Positions 24,381-34,561 of a stretch of DNA of 64,000 nt are shown here, in pieces; position 1 is the stretch's first letter, and each line of letters begins with the position of its first letter. Source of the stretch: an uncultured Alphaproteobacteria bacterium (GTDB lineage Bacteria; Pseudomonadota; Alphaproteobacteria; RF32; CAG-239); contig CALXPT010000002.1 in assembly GCA_944390355.1 (NCBI GenBank), positions 124,001 through 188,000 on the forward strand, given 5' to 3'. Made by a program: the position numbers and the translations under genes. Under the pieces are notes generated by a model. The model searched no databases. It was not told the DNA's origin and saw only the letters and a list, made by a program, of their open reading frames with translations.

Positions 24381-26843
24381 ATGTTTAAAACTTTATCTTC
24401 ATTAATCAGTACATTATTCTTCTTTGCCGTTATCGGAGTTATAGTTCTCATCACCATACTCTGGAAAATAAGTCAGGATTTGCCGGACTATCATCAATTA
24501 GAAAAATATGAACCGCCGGTAACCACCAGATTATATGCAGGTAACGGAGAGTTGCTGATGGAATATGCGGCGCAAAAACGCTTTTTTGTGCCGGAGAGCA
24601 AGATTCCGACCAAGGTCAAACAAGCATTTATAGCTGCGGAAGATAAAAAATTTTATGACCACGCGGGAATAGATTTTATAGGAATAATTCGAGCCGTTTT
24701 AAGCAATATAAAGAATTTAGGCTCGGGTCGTCGACCCTCAGGAGCTTCGACCATAACCCAACAGGTAGCCAAAAATTTCTTGCTGTCGTCAGAGTTATCA
24801 ATCACCCGCAAGATTAAAGAAGCCATTTTGGCAACAAGGATGGAACAGGCCTTTACAAAGGAGCATATTTTAGAGCTGTACTTAAATGAAATTTATTTAG
24901 GCAATCGCTCATACGGGGTTGGCGCGGCGGCCTTAAATTATTTTGGCAAGTCATTAAATGATTTGGAATTGGAAGAGATAGCCTATCTGGCAGCATTGCC
25001 GAAAGGGCCGAACAACTATAACCCCAAAACGCGATATGAAGCAGCCGTCGGACGTCGCAACTGGGTTTTGGATAGAATGGCAGAAGACGGCTATATCAGC
25101 GAAGAAGAAGCCGAAACCGCAAAGAATAAACCGCTGAAAACGGTAGACAGAGGCTCGGAATATGTCTCGGACGCCGATTATTTCAGCGAAGAAGTTCGCC
25201 GCGAAATAGAGCAGTTGTTCGGAGAAGATGCCTTGTATGAAGGCGGCTTGATAGTCCGAACGACCTTAGACCCGAAGTTGCAAAAAATAGCCACGGATTC
25301 GTTCAAAAAGGAGGTCAAAAATTATGACATCAGACATGGCTACCGCGGACCGATAATCAATTTGAATATCAACAGTGATTATAATGAAGCCTTTCAAGCG
25401 GTTGCAATGCCCAAAGGAGCGGATAAAACATGGCAAATGGCAATAGTTAAAGATGTGTATGTCGATAGGGCGGAAATAAAGACCAAGGAAGGCGCATATG
25501 GAATAATCCCGCTTGAGTTAGTCAAATGGGCCAGAAAGAACTTAAAAGAACAGACAATAGGAGGGGAACCCAAAAGCGTAAAAGATGTTTTGCATCAAGG
25601 CGATGTTATTTTGGTAGAAAAAGTTTCGGCTAAAGAGATCAAGAAAAATAAGTTGTCCGAAGACAGTTTCTATCTGCGCCAAGTTCCGGATATAGACGGT
25701 GGCGTCATAGCACTAGACCCCCATACCGGTAAGGTGTTGGCTTTGGTTGGAGGATATGATTTTGACCGCTCACAGTTTAATCGAGCCACACAAGCCAGAA
25801 GACAAACCGGCTCATCATTTAAACCGATAGTGTATCTGGCTGCATTGGAGAATGGTTATTCTCCCACGGATTTGATTTTGGATGCGCCGTTTGTATTAGA
25901 TCAGGGAGCAGGTCTGCCGAAATGGAAACCGGCAAACTATTCAAAGCATTTTGACGGTTTAATAACATTGCGACAAGGTGTTGAAAAATCAAGAAATTTG
26001 ATGACGGTTCGCTTAGCGCAAGACCTCGGAATGAAAAAAGTTTCGGAATATGCAAGGAAACTCGGGGTGAATGATAATTTGCCCGAGTTATTGTCAATGT
26101 CGTTAGGAGCCGGCGATACAAGATTGATTGATTTGTCCACGGCATATGCCATGATGGTAAACGGCGGCAAAAAAATAAAACCGTATTTTATTGAACAAAT
26201 TCAAGACAGAAACGGAAATACAATATATAAACAAGATAAAAGGAAATGCCCGACCTGTAAGGCTCAAAAATGGGAAAATCAGCCAATTCCTGTTTTGGAA
26301 GATGAGAGAGAGCAGGTTATAGACCCCTTATCAGCCTATCAAATGGTCAGCATTTTGGAAGGCGTAGCAACCAGAGGAACCGCGGCAAGACTTCGTTGGT
26401 TGAAAAAGCACCTGGCCGGCAAAACGGGAACATCTAACGACAGCAAAGAAGCGTGGTTTATGGGATTTTCACCGGATTTGGTAATGGGAACATATTTAGG
26501 GTTTGATGAACCGCGCACGCTGGGGCGTCGCGAAACCGGATCTTCTGCTGCATTGCCGGTATTTTACGACTTTATGGAACAAGCCTTAAAAGACAAACCG
26601 GATACACCATTTAGAATACCAAACGGAATTCGGTTGGTACGTATAAATTACAAAACCGGAAAACCGGCACAGCCGCAAGATCGGTCGGTAATTGTTGAGG
26701 CGTTGAAACCTGATTTTGATTTTAATAACAATCAACGAGTTATCGGTGAAGATACATCTGCCGATGAACAAAAATCGACTGGCGGCACCGTAATATATAA
26801 TGACGGAGCCAAGATTGATTTTCAATTAGGAACGCAATATTAA
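24381..26843 (+). CDS. mrcA: Penicillin-binding protein 1A (bifunctional peptidoglycan synthase)
   Basis: This 820-aa inner-membrane enzyme has one N-terminal membrane helix (about 10-30). The GT51 glycosyltransferase domain (about 60-230) has AAEDKKFYDHAGID, with the catalytic Glu, and GASTITQQVAKN. A PBP1A-type OB-like insertion follows (about 310-430). The transpeptidase domain has the SxxK in GSSFKP, the SxN in KSRN and KTGTS. It polymerises glycan strands and cross-links them. It begins a long plus-strand run with prfB only 11 bases behind. Confidence 0.97.
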   Translation: MFKTLSSLISTLFFFAVIGVIVLITILWKISQDLPDYHQLEKYEPPVTTRLYAGNGELLMEYAAQKRFFVPESKIPTKVKQAFIAAEDKKFYDHAGIDFIGIIRAVLSNIKNLGSGRRPSGASTITQQVAKNFLLSSELSITRKIKEAILATRMEQAFTKEHILELYLNEIYLGNRSYGVGAAALNYFGKSLNDLELEEIAYLAALPKGPNNYNPKTRYEAAVGRRNWVLDRMAEDGYISEEEAETAKNKPLKTVDRGSEYVSDADYFSEEVRREIEQLFGEDALYEGGLIVRTTLDPKLQKIATDSFKKEVKNYDIRHGYRGPIINLNINSDYNEAFQAVAMPKGADKTWQMAIVKDVYVDRAEIKTKEGAYGIIPLELVKWARKNLKEQTIGGEPKSVKDVLHQGDVILVEKVSAKEIKKNKLSEDSFYLRQVPDIDGGVIALDPHTGKVLALVGGYDFDRSQFNRATQARRQTGSSFKPIVYLAALENGYSPTDLILDAPFVLDQGAGLPKWKPANYSKHFDGLITLRQGVEKSRNLMTVRLAQDLGMKKVSEYARKLGVNDNLPELLSMSLGAGDTRLIDLSTAYAMMVNGGKKIKPYFIEQIQDRNGNTIYKQDKRKCPTCKAQKWENQPIPVLEDEREQVIDPLSAYQMVSILEGVATRGTAARLRWLKKHLAGKTGTSNDSKEAWFMGFSPDLVMGTYLGFDEPRTLGRRETGSSAALPVFYDFMEQALKDKPDTPFRIPNGIRLVRINYKTGKPAQPQDRSVIVEALKPDFDFNNNQRVIGEDTSADEQKSTGGTVIYNDGAKIDFQLGTQY

Positions 26844-26854
26844 GGAAAGAAAAG

Positions 26855-27971
26855 ATGAGAGCAGAATTAGTAGAGTTAATCGCGGAAATAGAAAAATCGG
26901 TCAAACTTTTGCGGAGGTCGGTTTGACTACGAAAATGCCAAAATAAGATTGGAAGAGCTTGATTCGCTTTCTCAGGATACCGCGCTGTGGAATGATGCCG
27001 CCCGCGCCCAAAAGCTTATGAGGGAAAAAACAAACCTTGAAGATAAAATCAAAGGCTTCGAGCATATACAAAATACATTAAATGAATTAAAAGAAATGGC
27101 CGAGTTGGCCGAAAGTGATAACGATGAACATCTGGAGCAAGATGTTTTAAATCAACTTCAAGAACTAAAAAACGACGCAAAGCATATGGAACTGGAAGCT
27201 TTGCTTTGCGGAGAAGTAGATGGTAATGACGCATATTTGGAAGTCCATGCCGGTTCGGGTGGTACGGAAGCGCAGGATTGGGCGGAAATGCTGCTGAGAA
27301 TGTATAGCCGATGGGCGGAACAGCATCATTATAAAGTAGAATATATGGAAGAAACCGAAGGAGAAGTTGCCGGGCTAAAGTCAGCAACGATAAAAATTTC
27401 GGGACACAACGCTTATGGCTGGCTCAAATCAGAAACGGGCGTGCACCGATTAGTCAGAATATCACCGTTTGATGCGGCGGGAAGACGGCACACAAGCTTT
27501 GCTTCTATAGGGGTATATCCGGTAGTAGATGATGAAATAGAGATTAAAATAAATGAATCAGATTGCCGGATTGACACATATCGTTCATCGGGAGCCGGCG
27601 GGCAGCATATTAACAAAACGGATTCAGCTGTTCGTATCACGCATATACCGACCGGCATTGTTGTTTCCTGTCAAACGCAACGTTCACAATTTCAAAATCG
27701 CGAGATAGCATGGAAAATGCTAAAATCGCGTTTATATGAAATAGAGTTAAAAAAACGAGAGGAAAAAGAACAAGAAAAAAGAGATGCGCAAGGAGACATC
27801 GGCTGGGGATATCAAATTCGCTCTTATGTGCTCCAACCATACAAGATGGTTAAGGATTTACGGACAGAAGCGGAAACATCCGATACCAAAGCGGTTTTGG
27901 ACGGAGATTTAGATATGTTTTTAGCCGCGGCACTGGCAAGTAAGGTAGGTCCGAATGAAGAAAATAATTAA
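26855..27971 (+). CDS. prfB: Peptide chain release factor 2, with programmed +1 frameshift
   Basis: The first 23 codons run from ATG 26855 (with AAGGA upstream) to GTT at 26921-26923 and meet an in-frame TGA at 26924-26926. Skipping T 26924 continues into the main frame, giving LRRSV-DYENAKIRLEEL, which aligns with the E. coli RF2 junction. The complete product is 371 aa. It has the stop-codon reading tripeptide SPF (in RISPFDAAGRRHT) and the catalytic GGQ (GAGGQHINKTDS). RF2 ends translation at UGA and UAA. The frameshift gives autoregulation: low RF2 favours slippage at its own UGA. The slippery codon is GUU, not the usual CUU. Confidence 0.96.
26912..26927 (+). promoter_or_regulatory. prfB recoding site (SD-like element, slippery codon, UGA C)
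   Basis: CGGAGG, a 3-base spacer TCG, then GTT TGA C. The 3-base distance between the SD-like element and the slippery codon and the TGAC context match the E. coli site (AGGGGG TAT CTT TGA C). Only the slippery codon differs. Confidence 0.9.
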
Positions 27972-28782
27972 TCGTATGTTGTTTGTATTAATCGCCATAT
28001 ATGTAATTTTTTGCGCAACGGTATATTTTTTTCCGGAGCTGTTTTTCTACAACCCGAGCAAAGAACACGCGAATTTAGAAAACATAAAAGACGAAGAGAT
28101 AAAAATAGAAGAAGTCAATTATGAATCAAAAGACGGAACAAAATTATATGGCTGGTATGTTGCGCCGAAATCCCAAAAGGAAATAATAGTTTTTTTACAT
28201 GGCAATTCGTATAATATAGAAAAGTTTTTTTATAAGATGCTTCCTCTGCTTAAAGAAGGATACGGCGTTTTCATGGGAGAATACAGAGGTTTTGGCGGAG
28301 TTAAAGGTAAAATTCGGCAAAAAGGCTTGGATGAAGATGCTGTAGCCGGAGTTGAGTACCTCCGCGCACAAGGTTGGAAAAATAATGAAATAATAGTGTA
28401 CGGAATGTCTCTTGGTTCCCATACGGCAACGAATATAGTATATGAATTACAACAAGAGACACCGTTCCGAGCGTTGATATTGGAAGTTCCGTTTGATAGT
28501 TTGCTAAATGTCGTTAAAACCATCGTGCCTGCACCTTTGCCGTTTAATTTGATAGTAAAAGATAAATATGACAATACGCAAATGATTAAAGAAATAAAGT
28601 CGCCGATTTTAGTTATGGGTGGAGGCAAGGACACGCTTGTTCCGGTAGAATTGGCTAAAAATCTCTATAACTTGGCTCCCGAACCGAAAGATATGATTAT
28701 TTATCCGGAGGCCAAGCACCACAATCTTTTTGAATATAAAAATTATCAAGACATCATAAATTGGTTGGATAAGTTAAAATAA
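27955..28782 (+). CDS. Membrane-anchored alpha/beta hydrolase (Bem46/YfhR-like)
   Basis: The 275-aa protein has an N-terminal membrane anchor (about 8-26), then an alpha/beta-hydrolase fold. The oxyanion segment is VFLHGNSYNIEKF, the nucleophile elbow YGMSLGS (Ser about residue 152), the acid GGGKDTLVP, and the catalytic His in AKHHNLF. The family includes YfhR and Bem46, whose substrates are not well defined; peptidase or lipase-like activity is possible. It starts inside the last 17 bases of prfB, and its TAA shares its final A with the ATG of the next gene, so expression is coupled to both. Confidence 0.9.
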   Translation: MKKIINRMLFVLIAIYVIFCATVYFFPELFFYNPSKEHANLENIKDEEIKIEEVNYESKDGTKLYGWYVAPKSQKEIIVFLHGNSYNIEKFFYKMLPLLKEGYGVFMGEYRGFGGVKGKIRQKGLDEDAVAGVEYLRAQGWKNNEIIVYGMSLGSHTATNIVYELQQETPFRALILEVPFDSLLNVVKTIVPAPLPFNLIVKDKYDNTQMIKEIKSPILVMGGGKDTLVPVELAKNLYNLAPEPKDMIIYPEAKHHNLFEYKNYQDIINWLDKLK

Positions 28783-31700
28783 TGGCAAAGAGAGCGCAAC
28801 GAAAGAATATAAAGAAATATAAGACCACCAAGATATTAGATTATTTTGGCGTTGCGTTTCTGAGTCTGTTGTTATTGTTTATCTGGCAGTTATACAAAGG
28901 GCCGATAGCGGTACCGTTTTTGAAGCCATACATAATACAAGCCTTGAGTACGGAAGATGAAACATATCAAGTTTCTCTGGAAAGTGTCAATATAGAATTG
29001 GTACGTTCAATTCAGCCGATAAAAATTATCGCCAAGAATATAGTATACAAGAAGGAAGACGACAGTTTTATAATTAATGCGCCGCGCACATCGGTTTCAT
29101 TTAGCATCAGAGCATTGTTGCGAGGAATAATTGCGCCGTCGTCGATTGAAGTCGAAGCCCCGAGCATATATGCATTTACGAGCTATGGAATAGAAAAAAA
29201 TAAGACCGAAGAGATAAACAAGAAAAAGATAGAATACTATATAAACATGGCGGAGGATTTTCTTGAAAAATATAATAATGATGACAAATATGCGGTCGAA
29301 AATTATATAAACACAATAGAAATAAAGAATGCCAATGTCGAATTTCATGAAGTAGATTTAGGGCGCAAATGGGTATTAACGGATGCAAACTACAGTTACG
29401 AGAGAAGGCACGGCGGTTTGCATACGGAAGCGAGTGCGTTAATAGACATAAACAACAAGATAGCCTCAGCGGGAATAGAATGTGCATTAGATACCCAAAC
29501 CAAGAACATGGGTTTAAAGGTTTATTTTTCAGATATAGTTCCGGCCGATATAATGAACAACTTTATAGAAAAGAAAAAACAAAAGGAGCTTTATCAAATA
29601 AATTTGCCGTTAAGCGGTTCTCTGAGTGGAAATATAGCATTAGGCAATCTCTTAAAGCATAAAGATAACATGATAGAAGGATTAGATGAGGCGATTAAAT
29701 CGATAGATTTTGGGCTTGAAGGCGGACAAGGCAGCATTAATTTCACCGAAGACAAGAAGATGCGCTATGATGTATCATCATTTAAGCTCGACGGCGAAAT
29801 TAAAGGAAAATTGGATGAATTAAGCATTAATAATGCCAAATTTGATTTAGACGGTCAAGAAGCCCGATTAAGCCTTAAAATAAAAGGCTTAAAGAAATAT
29901 ACATTGGAAAATTCGCTCAAAGACATCAAGGCCTCGATGACGGCAAAAATCAAGAAATTAAAGTTAGACGACTTAACCAAATATTGGCCGAGATATTTAG
30001 GAGAGAGCGGCTGGATATGGTGTAAAGAAAGCTTGTTTGACGGAGAGGCAAAGAATGCCGAATTTCAATTTGATTTTGCATACGATAATAAAGCAAAAAG
30101 CGTAGTATTTAAGGATTTGACCGGACAAGTGGAAGCCGAAAACGCCACAATATTATATTTAACGGGCATGCCGGTAATCAAGAATTCATACGGACTGGCA
30201 AAATTTACGAAAGACAGTATAGATATAGAAATAGACAAGGCAATTTCCGAAGGTGTGATTTTGAACGGAGGCTATGTTAAATTATATGATTTAGATAAAG
30301 AAGACAACTATGCGGATATAAAATTGGTAGCAGAATCAACAATAACGGATGTTTTGAAATTAATAGATAATCCGCCGCTGAACTTTGTGAAAGAAATGGG
30401 GATTCCGGCCGAAAAACTCAAAGGCAACGCCCAAACGGATTTAAGTCTGAATTTTGAATTAAAAGACGACTTAAAGCCCGAAGAAGTAAAAGTAGATGTA
30501 AAGGCGCGGTTGAGTGATGTAACAATAAACAAAGTGATAGAAGATAAAAATTTAACGGCAGAAGAACTCAATCTTGAGGTCAACAACAATAATTTAACCC
30601 TAAGCGGCAAAGCAAATTTTGATGAGATTCCGTTAGAATTGGTATGGAAGGAGAATTTTCATCAAAAAACAAATAAAAGCCAATACGAGATTTTGTTTAA
30701 ATTGGATGATAAAATCAAGCAAAAGCTGGGTATAGACATAGATATCTTGAATCCTCCGTATATAGAAGGATATGCGATGATAAAATCCACAATAGACATG
30801 TCGGATAAGAAAGAAGCAAAAATAGCCATAGACGCGGACATACGGCACGCGGCAATAGATTATTCGTTTTTAGGTTTCAGAAAATTGTACGGAGAGGAGG
30901 GAACAATAACCGCCGAAGTGATATTGAACGAAGATAAAATAAGTTCAATACCGTCATTTGCCTTAATCAAACCGGATTTCAAATTAGATGGTTCAATAAC
31001 ACTGAGTAAAGACGGACAACTGGAAAAAGCAAATATTTCACACATCCGCGGCCCGAAGACCAATGCGAGGGCCAAGATAGAATGGACGGGAGACAAAAAC
31101 AATCCGTTAATTAAGATAAATGTTTCGGGAAACAGCTATGATTTGAGCACTTTTTTTGACCGCCGTGCCGAACAGGAGCAAGAAGCATACGCCAGACAGC
31201 AAGAGAAAAAGAATGCGGATGCTACGGATAATGATTGGGAAAACATAACCAGTGCCGACATTAACATTGCGGTGAACAAACTTTGGACCAACCCGAAAGT
31301 ACCGATAACTAACTTTGCCGGAGCGGCAAAATTACGTCATGGTATAGGCGTTCACGAGGTTCATATGGTCGGCAATTATGGCGACAGCAAAGAAGTCAAA
31401 CTCAAAGCGGACTATTCGCCGCGCCCGAATAATGAGTATTATCTGTCGATAAGCAGTAACAATGCCGGCAGCACGTTCAAAGTCCTAAGAATATATGATA
31501 ATATAAGCGGAGGCAATTTAAAGATAGAAGGCAAACGAGACGCACAAAAAGAATTTGTGGGACATGCCTCAATACGCGATTTTAATCTGCATAACACGCC
31601 TGTTTTGGCCAAGGTTTTGAGTGTGGCATCATTAACGGGAATAGTAGGAATGTTGTCAGGCGAGGGAATAGCATTTTCGCATTTAGACGCACCATTTGAA

Positions 31701-32033
31701 TATAAGAACAAAGTACTAACGGTAGAAGACGGCAAAGCATTTGGAAATGTATTGGGAATAACCATGAACGGAAGCTATAATTGGAACACGGAAGAAATAA
31801 AAGGAAAAGGAGTAATTGCGCCGGCATACAGCATAAATAGTTTTCTCGGGAAGATACCTTTAGTCGGAAGTTTGTTAGCCGGAAAAGACGGGACGGTATT
31901 TGCCGCCAATTATTCGGTCAAAGGAAACATTGCAGATGCCGAGGTTGATATTAATCCGTTATCAGCCTTAAGCCCAGGCTCACTCAAAGATTTATTTTCA
32001 TCAATGTTCGGAAGTGAAAATGGCAACAATTAA
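28782..32033 (+). CDS. AsmA-like/DUF3971 inner-membrane protein
   Basis: This 1083-aa protein has a basic N-terminus and one membrane helix (about 22-42), then a very long beta-strand-rich periplasmic part. The N-terminal region fits DUF3971, and the C-terminal region (about 930-1070: GMLSGEGIAFSHLDAPFEY, VLGITMNGSYN, IGKGVIAP-like strands) fits the AsmA-like C-terminal domain. Members of this group (YhdP, TamB, AsmA) are thought to bridge the periplasm and move phospholipid to the outer membrane. Two MCE proteins later in the window serve a related purpose. Start and stop overlap the neighbouring genes. Confidence 0.88.
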   Translation: MAKRAQRKNIKKYKTTKILDYFGVAFLSLLLLFIWQLYKGPIAVPFLKPYIIQALSTEDETYQVSLESVNIELVRSIQPIKIIAKNIVYKKEDDSFIINAPRTSVSFSIRALLRGIIAPSSIEVEAPSIYAFTSYGIEKNKTEEINKKKIEYYINMAEDFLEKYNNDDKYAVENYINTIEIKNANVEFHEVDLGRKWVLTDANYSYERRHGGLHTEASALIDINNKIASAGIECALDTQTKNMGLKVYFSDIVPADIMNNFIEKKKQKELYQINLPLSGSLSGNIALGNLLKHKDNMIEGLDEAIKSIDFGLEGGQGSINFTEDKKMRYDVSSFKLDGEIKGKLDELSINNAKFDLDGQEARLSLKIKGLKKYTLENSLKDIKASMTAKIKKLKLDDLTKYWPRYLGESGWIWCKESLFDGEAKNAEFQFDFAYDNKAKSVVFKDLTGQVEAENATILYLTGMPVIKNSYGLAKFTKDSIDIEIDKAISEGVILNGGYVKLYDLDKEDNYADIKLVAESTITDVLKLIDNPPLNFVKEMGIPAEKLKGNAQTDLSLNFELKDDLKPEEVKVDVKARLSDVTINKVIEDKNLTAEELNLEVNNNNLTLSGKANFDEIPLELVWKENFHQKTNKSQYEILFKLDDKIKQKLGIDIDILNPPYIEGYAMIKSTIDMSDKKEAKIAIDADIRHAAIDYSFLGFRKLYGEEGTITAEVILNEDKISSIPSFALIKPDFKLDGSITLSKDGQLEKANISHIRGPKTNARAKIEWTGDKNNPLIKINVSGNSYDLSTFFDRRAEQEQEAYARQQEKKNADATDNDWENITSADINIAVNKLWTNPKVPITNFAGAAKLRHGIGVHEVHMVGNYGDSKEVKLKADYSPRPNNEYYLSISSNNAGSTFKVLRIYDNISGGNLKIEGKRDAQKEFVGHASIRDFNLHNTPVLAKVLSVASLTGIVGMLSGEGIAFSHLDAPFEYKNKVLTVEDGKAFGNVLGITMNGSYNWNTEEIKGKGVIAPAYSINSFLGKIPLVGSLLAGKDGTVFAANYSVKGNIADAEVDINPLSALSPGSLKDLFSSMFGSENGNN

Positions 32034-32493
32034 AATAGGCTTGGATTTTCATGGTGTAATAGATACAAACCCCGAGTATTTCAGAGAGTTCAGCAGCAAA
32101 GCACGGCAGAGGGGGTGGGAAATTCATGTTATAACGGGAGGTCCCTACAAACAAGTCAAAGCAAAGTTGGATAATTGGCAAATATGCTATAATAAAATTT
32201 TTGCGATTTATGATTATTATGCCGCGCAGCATATGGTTAAAAATAAAGAAGACGGAAGTTTTACAATTCCTTCAGAATTGTGGAATAGCATAAAAGCCAA
32301 ATATTGTCAGGAAAATAAAATATCCATACAAATAGATGACAGTCATGAGTACGGAAATTCATTCTTGACGCCGTATTGTAAATTTGATAATAAAGAACGG
32401 CAGTGCGAAACACTTAACGGTTATCACATTGATTTAAAAGAAGACATAGAGCGAACGTTAGATGAAATGGAAAAATTTTTAATAACATCATAA
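32020..32493 (+). CDS. HAD-like protein with altered DxD motif
   Basis: The ATG at 32020 lies within the end of the AsmA-like gene and has GGAAG eight bases upstream; a GTG two codons earlier is the alternative. The 157-aa protein begins MATIKIGLDFHGVID, which resembles motif I of HAD phosphatases, but the second acidic residue is His (D-F-H instead of D-x-D). HVITGGPYKQV fits motif II (T) and IQIDDSHEYGN the motif IV acids. The missing general acid/base Asp means phosphatase activity is uncertain. It is coupled to the AsmA-like gene. Confidence 0.75.
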   Translation: MATIKIGLDFHGVIDTNPEYFREFSSKARQRGWEIHVITGGPYKQVKAKLDNWQICYNKIFAIYDYYAAQHMVKNKEDGSFTIPSELWNSIKAKYCQENKISIQIDDSHEYGNSFLTPYCKFDNKERQCETLNGYHIDLKEDIERTLDEMEKFLITS

Positions 32494-32580
32494 AAAATGA
32501 ATTTGTTAATCATTTGTTGATGAAATTAAGTGTAAAGTAACCATAATTGTCAACAAATATATTGTATAAGGGAAAAGATA

Positions 32581-33216
32581 ATGGCTTACAAAAGCTTACT
32601 TGAAGTTTACGATAATACGCTGGTTCCGATGGTAATAGAACAAACCTCGCGCGGCGAACGCTCATTTGATATATATTCAAGATTGTTGAAAGAGAGAATC
32701 ATCTTTTTAACCGGTGAAGTAAATGACGCAGTTTCTTCCTTGGTTTGCGCACAGCTTCTTTTCTTGGAATCCGAAAATCCTAAAAAGGATATATATATGT
32801 ACATCAATTCCCCGGGAGGAGTAGTAACATCGGGAATGGCCATGTATGATACGATGCAATATATCAGCTGTGATGTCAACACGTTATGTATAGGACAGGC
32901 CTGCTCCATGGGTTCTCTGCTGTTAACCGGCGGCACAAAGGGAAAGAGAGCCGCCTTGCCGCATTCAAGAATAATGATACACCAACCATCCGGCGGCGCA
33001 CAAGGCAAAGCCTCGGATATTGAGATTCAGGCAAATGAAATTTTGAAAATGAAAAAGATGTTAAACGAGTTGTATGTCAAGCATACGGGGCAGAAGTTAA
33101 GTCATATAGAAAAGGCAATGGATAGAGATAACTTTATGTCGCCGGAAGAAGCCTTAAGTTTCGGACTGATAGACAGAATAGTAGAACAACGCGAAGGAAT
33201 AGTAAAAGGTAAATAA
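32581..33216 (+). CDS. clpP: ClpP protease subunit
   Basis: ClpP is the serine protease chamber that degrades substrates fed by ClpX. The 211-aa product has the catalytic Ser in [11 protein letters not shown] (about residue 108), His in [11 protein letters not shown] (about 133) and Asp in [14 protein letters not shown] (about 182). The N-terminal loop and [12 protein letters not shown] are typical. The ATG follows AAGGGA. It is two bases upstream of clpX, which shows a common operon. The upstream 80 bases are very A/T-rich; no confident promoter was found there. Confidence 0.98.
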   Translation: MAYKSLLEVYDNTLVPMVIEQTSRGERSFDIYSRLLKERIIFLTGEVNDAVSSLVCAQLLFLESENPKKDIYMYINSPGGVVTSGMAMYDTMQYISCDVNTLCIGQACSMGSLLLTGGTKGKRAALPHSRIMIHQPSGGAQGKASDIEIQANEILKMKKMLNELYVKHTGQKLSHIEKAMDRDNFMSPEEALSFGLIDRIVEQREGIVKGK

Positions 33217-33218
33217 AA

Positions 33219-34508
33219 ATGAGTGAAACAACGGATAATAATAAAGGAGAAACACTTCACTGTTCTTTTTGTGGCAAGAGCCAAGATGAAGTCAAAAAAC
33301 TTGTAGCCGGCCGAGGTGTTTATATCTGTGATGAATGTATCGAGGTATGCATAAACATTGTTGCCGATGAATTAAACGAAATGGAAGAAGGTAAAGAAAC
33401 CAACTCGATAGAAAATCTGCCGACCCCATCCAAGATAAAAGAATTTTTGGACCAATATGTCATCGGGCAAGATTATGCCAAAAAGGTTTTGTCCGTTGCC
33501 GTATACAATCACTATAAGAGATTAAACAGCAAAAAAACATCAAAAGATATAGACATTCAAAAGTCGAATGTAATTTTAATCGGCTCGACTGGAAGCGGAA
33601 AAACCCTGTTGGCACAAACTCTGGCAAAAGTTTTGGACGTCCCGTTTGCCATATCCGATGCAACGACTTTAACAGAGGCCGGTTATGTCGGAGAGGATGT
33701 CGAAAACATAATTTTGAAATTGGTTCAAAATGCCAATTATGATATCGAAAAGGCACAAAGGGGTATCGTTTATATCGATGAAATAGATAAGATAAGCCGC
33801 AAGTCTGACGGCCCGTCGATTACAAGAGATGTTTCGGGAGAAGGTGTCCAACAAGCATTGCTTAAAATCATAGAAGGGACAATCGCCAATGTTCCGCCTC
33901 AAGGAGGCAGAAAACATCCGCAACAAGAATTTTTGCATGTTGATACCACCAACATTTTGTTTATCTGCGGCGGCGCATTTGCCGGATTGGAAAAAATAGT
34001 CGCGAACCGAGGCTCGGAAACATCAATCGGTTTTGGAGCAAAGGTTGAATCACCGGAAGATAGAGGAATCGGAGAGATAATCAAAGATGTCCAACCCGAA
34101 GATTTGCTGAAATATGGCTTAATACCGGAGTTTATCGGCCGCTTGCCGATTATAGCAACTTTGGGAGATTTGAACGAAGAAGCATTAGTGAGAGTTTTAA
34201 CCGAACCGAAGAATGCTCTGGTGAAACAGTATAAGACTTTGTTTGATATGGAAAACGTAAAATTAACCATAACGGATAAGGCCTTGATAGCAATCGCCAA
34301 AAAAGCAATAGAGCGCAAAACGGGCGCGCGCGGCTTAAGAGCAATCATGGAAGAAAATCTTTTGGAATTGATGTATGAAATTCCGGATGAAAAAGATTTA
34401 ACCGAAATCGTGATTGATGAAAAGGTCATCAACGACGGAGCTAAACCCAAACTCATCAAAGGCGAGAAGGGAAAGAAAGAAGAAAAAGAAGAGCAAAAAA
34501 CCGCATAA
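33219..34508 (+). CDS. clpX: ClpX ATPase subunit
   Basis: ClpX unfolds tagged proteins and threads them into ClpP. The 429-aa protein has the N-terminal zinc-binding domain ([15 protein letters not shown]), Walker A GSTGSGKT, the pore-loop YVGEDVE, Walker [11 protein letters not shown], and sensor residues near [14 protein letters not shown]. The C-terminal 20 residues are Lys/Glu-rich. It lies directly after clpP. The transcript probably ends at the hairpin at 34531-34560. Confidence 0.98.
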   Translation: MSETTDNNKGETLHCSFCGKSQDEVKKLVAGRGVYICDECIEVCINIVADELNEMEEGKETNSIENLPTPSKIKEFLDQYVIGQDYAKKVLSVAVYNHYKRLNSKKTSKDIDIQKSNVILIGSTGSGKTLLAQTLAKVLDVPFAISDATTLTEAGYVGEDVENIILKLVQNANYDIEKAQRGIVYIDEIDKISRKSDGPSITRDVSGEGVQQALLKIIEGTIANVPPQGGRKHPQQEFLHVDTTNILFICGGAFAGLEKIVANRGSETSIGFGAKVESPEDRGIGEIIKDVQPEDLLKYGLIPEFIGRLPIIATLGDLNEEALVRVLTEPKNALVKQYKTLFDMENVKLTITDKALIAIAKKAIERKTGARGLRAIMEENLLELMYEIPDEKDLTEIVIDEKVINDGAKPKLIKGEKGKKEEKEEQKTA

Positions 34509-34530
34509 AGAAAATTTGAAAGATAAAAAA

Positions 34531-34561
34531 GAAAGGGCACCGTTAAAACGATGCCCTTTTA
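34531..34561. terminator. Bidirectional terminator between clpX and the DEAH helicase
   Basis: AAAGGGCA..CGT and ACG..TGCCCTTT form a stem with small mismatches, with T- and A-runs on both sides. The right arm overlaps the last codons of the minus-strand helicase gene. Confidence 0.75.

Noticed and set aside
26949-27971. prfB starting at a TTG at 26949 as a shorter RF2
   Set aside because: The frameshift site and the upstream 23-codon segment with a ribosome binding site reproduce the RF2 N-terminus; the TTG is only where the second frame first permits a start.
33899-34540. Minus-strand frame of 213 aa opposite clpX
   Set aside because: Shadow of clpX, which is certain; no start context and a low-complexity product.
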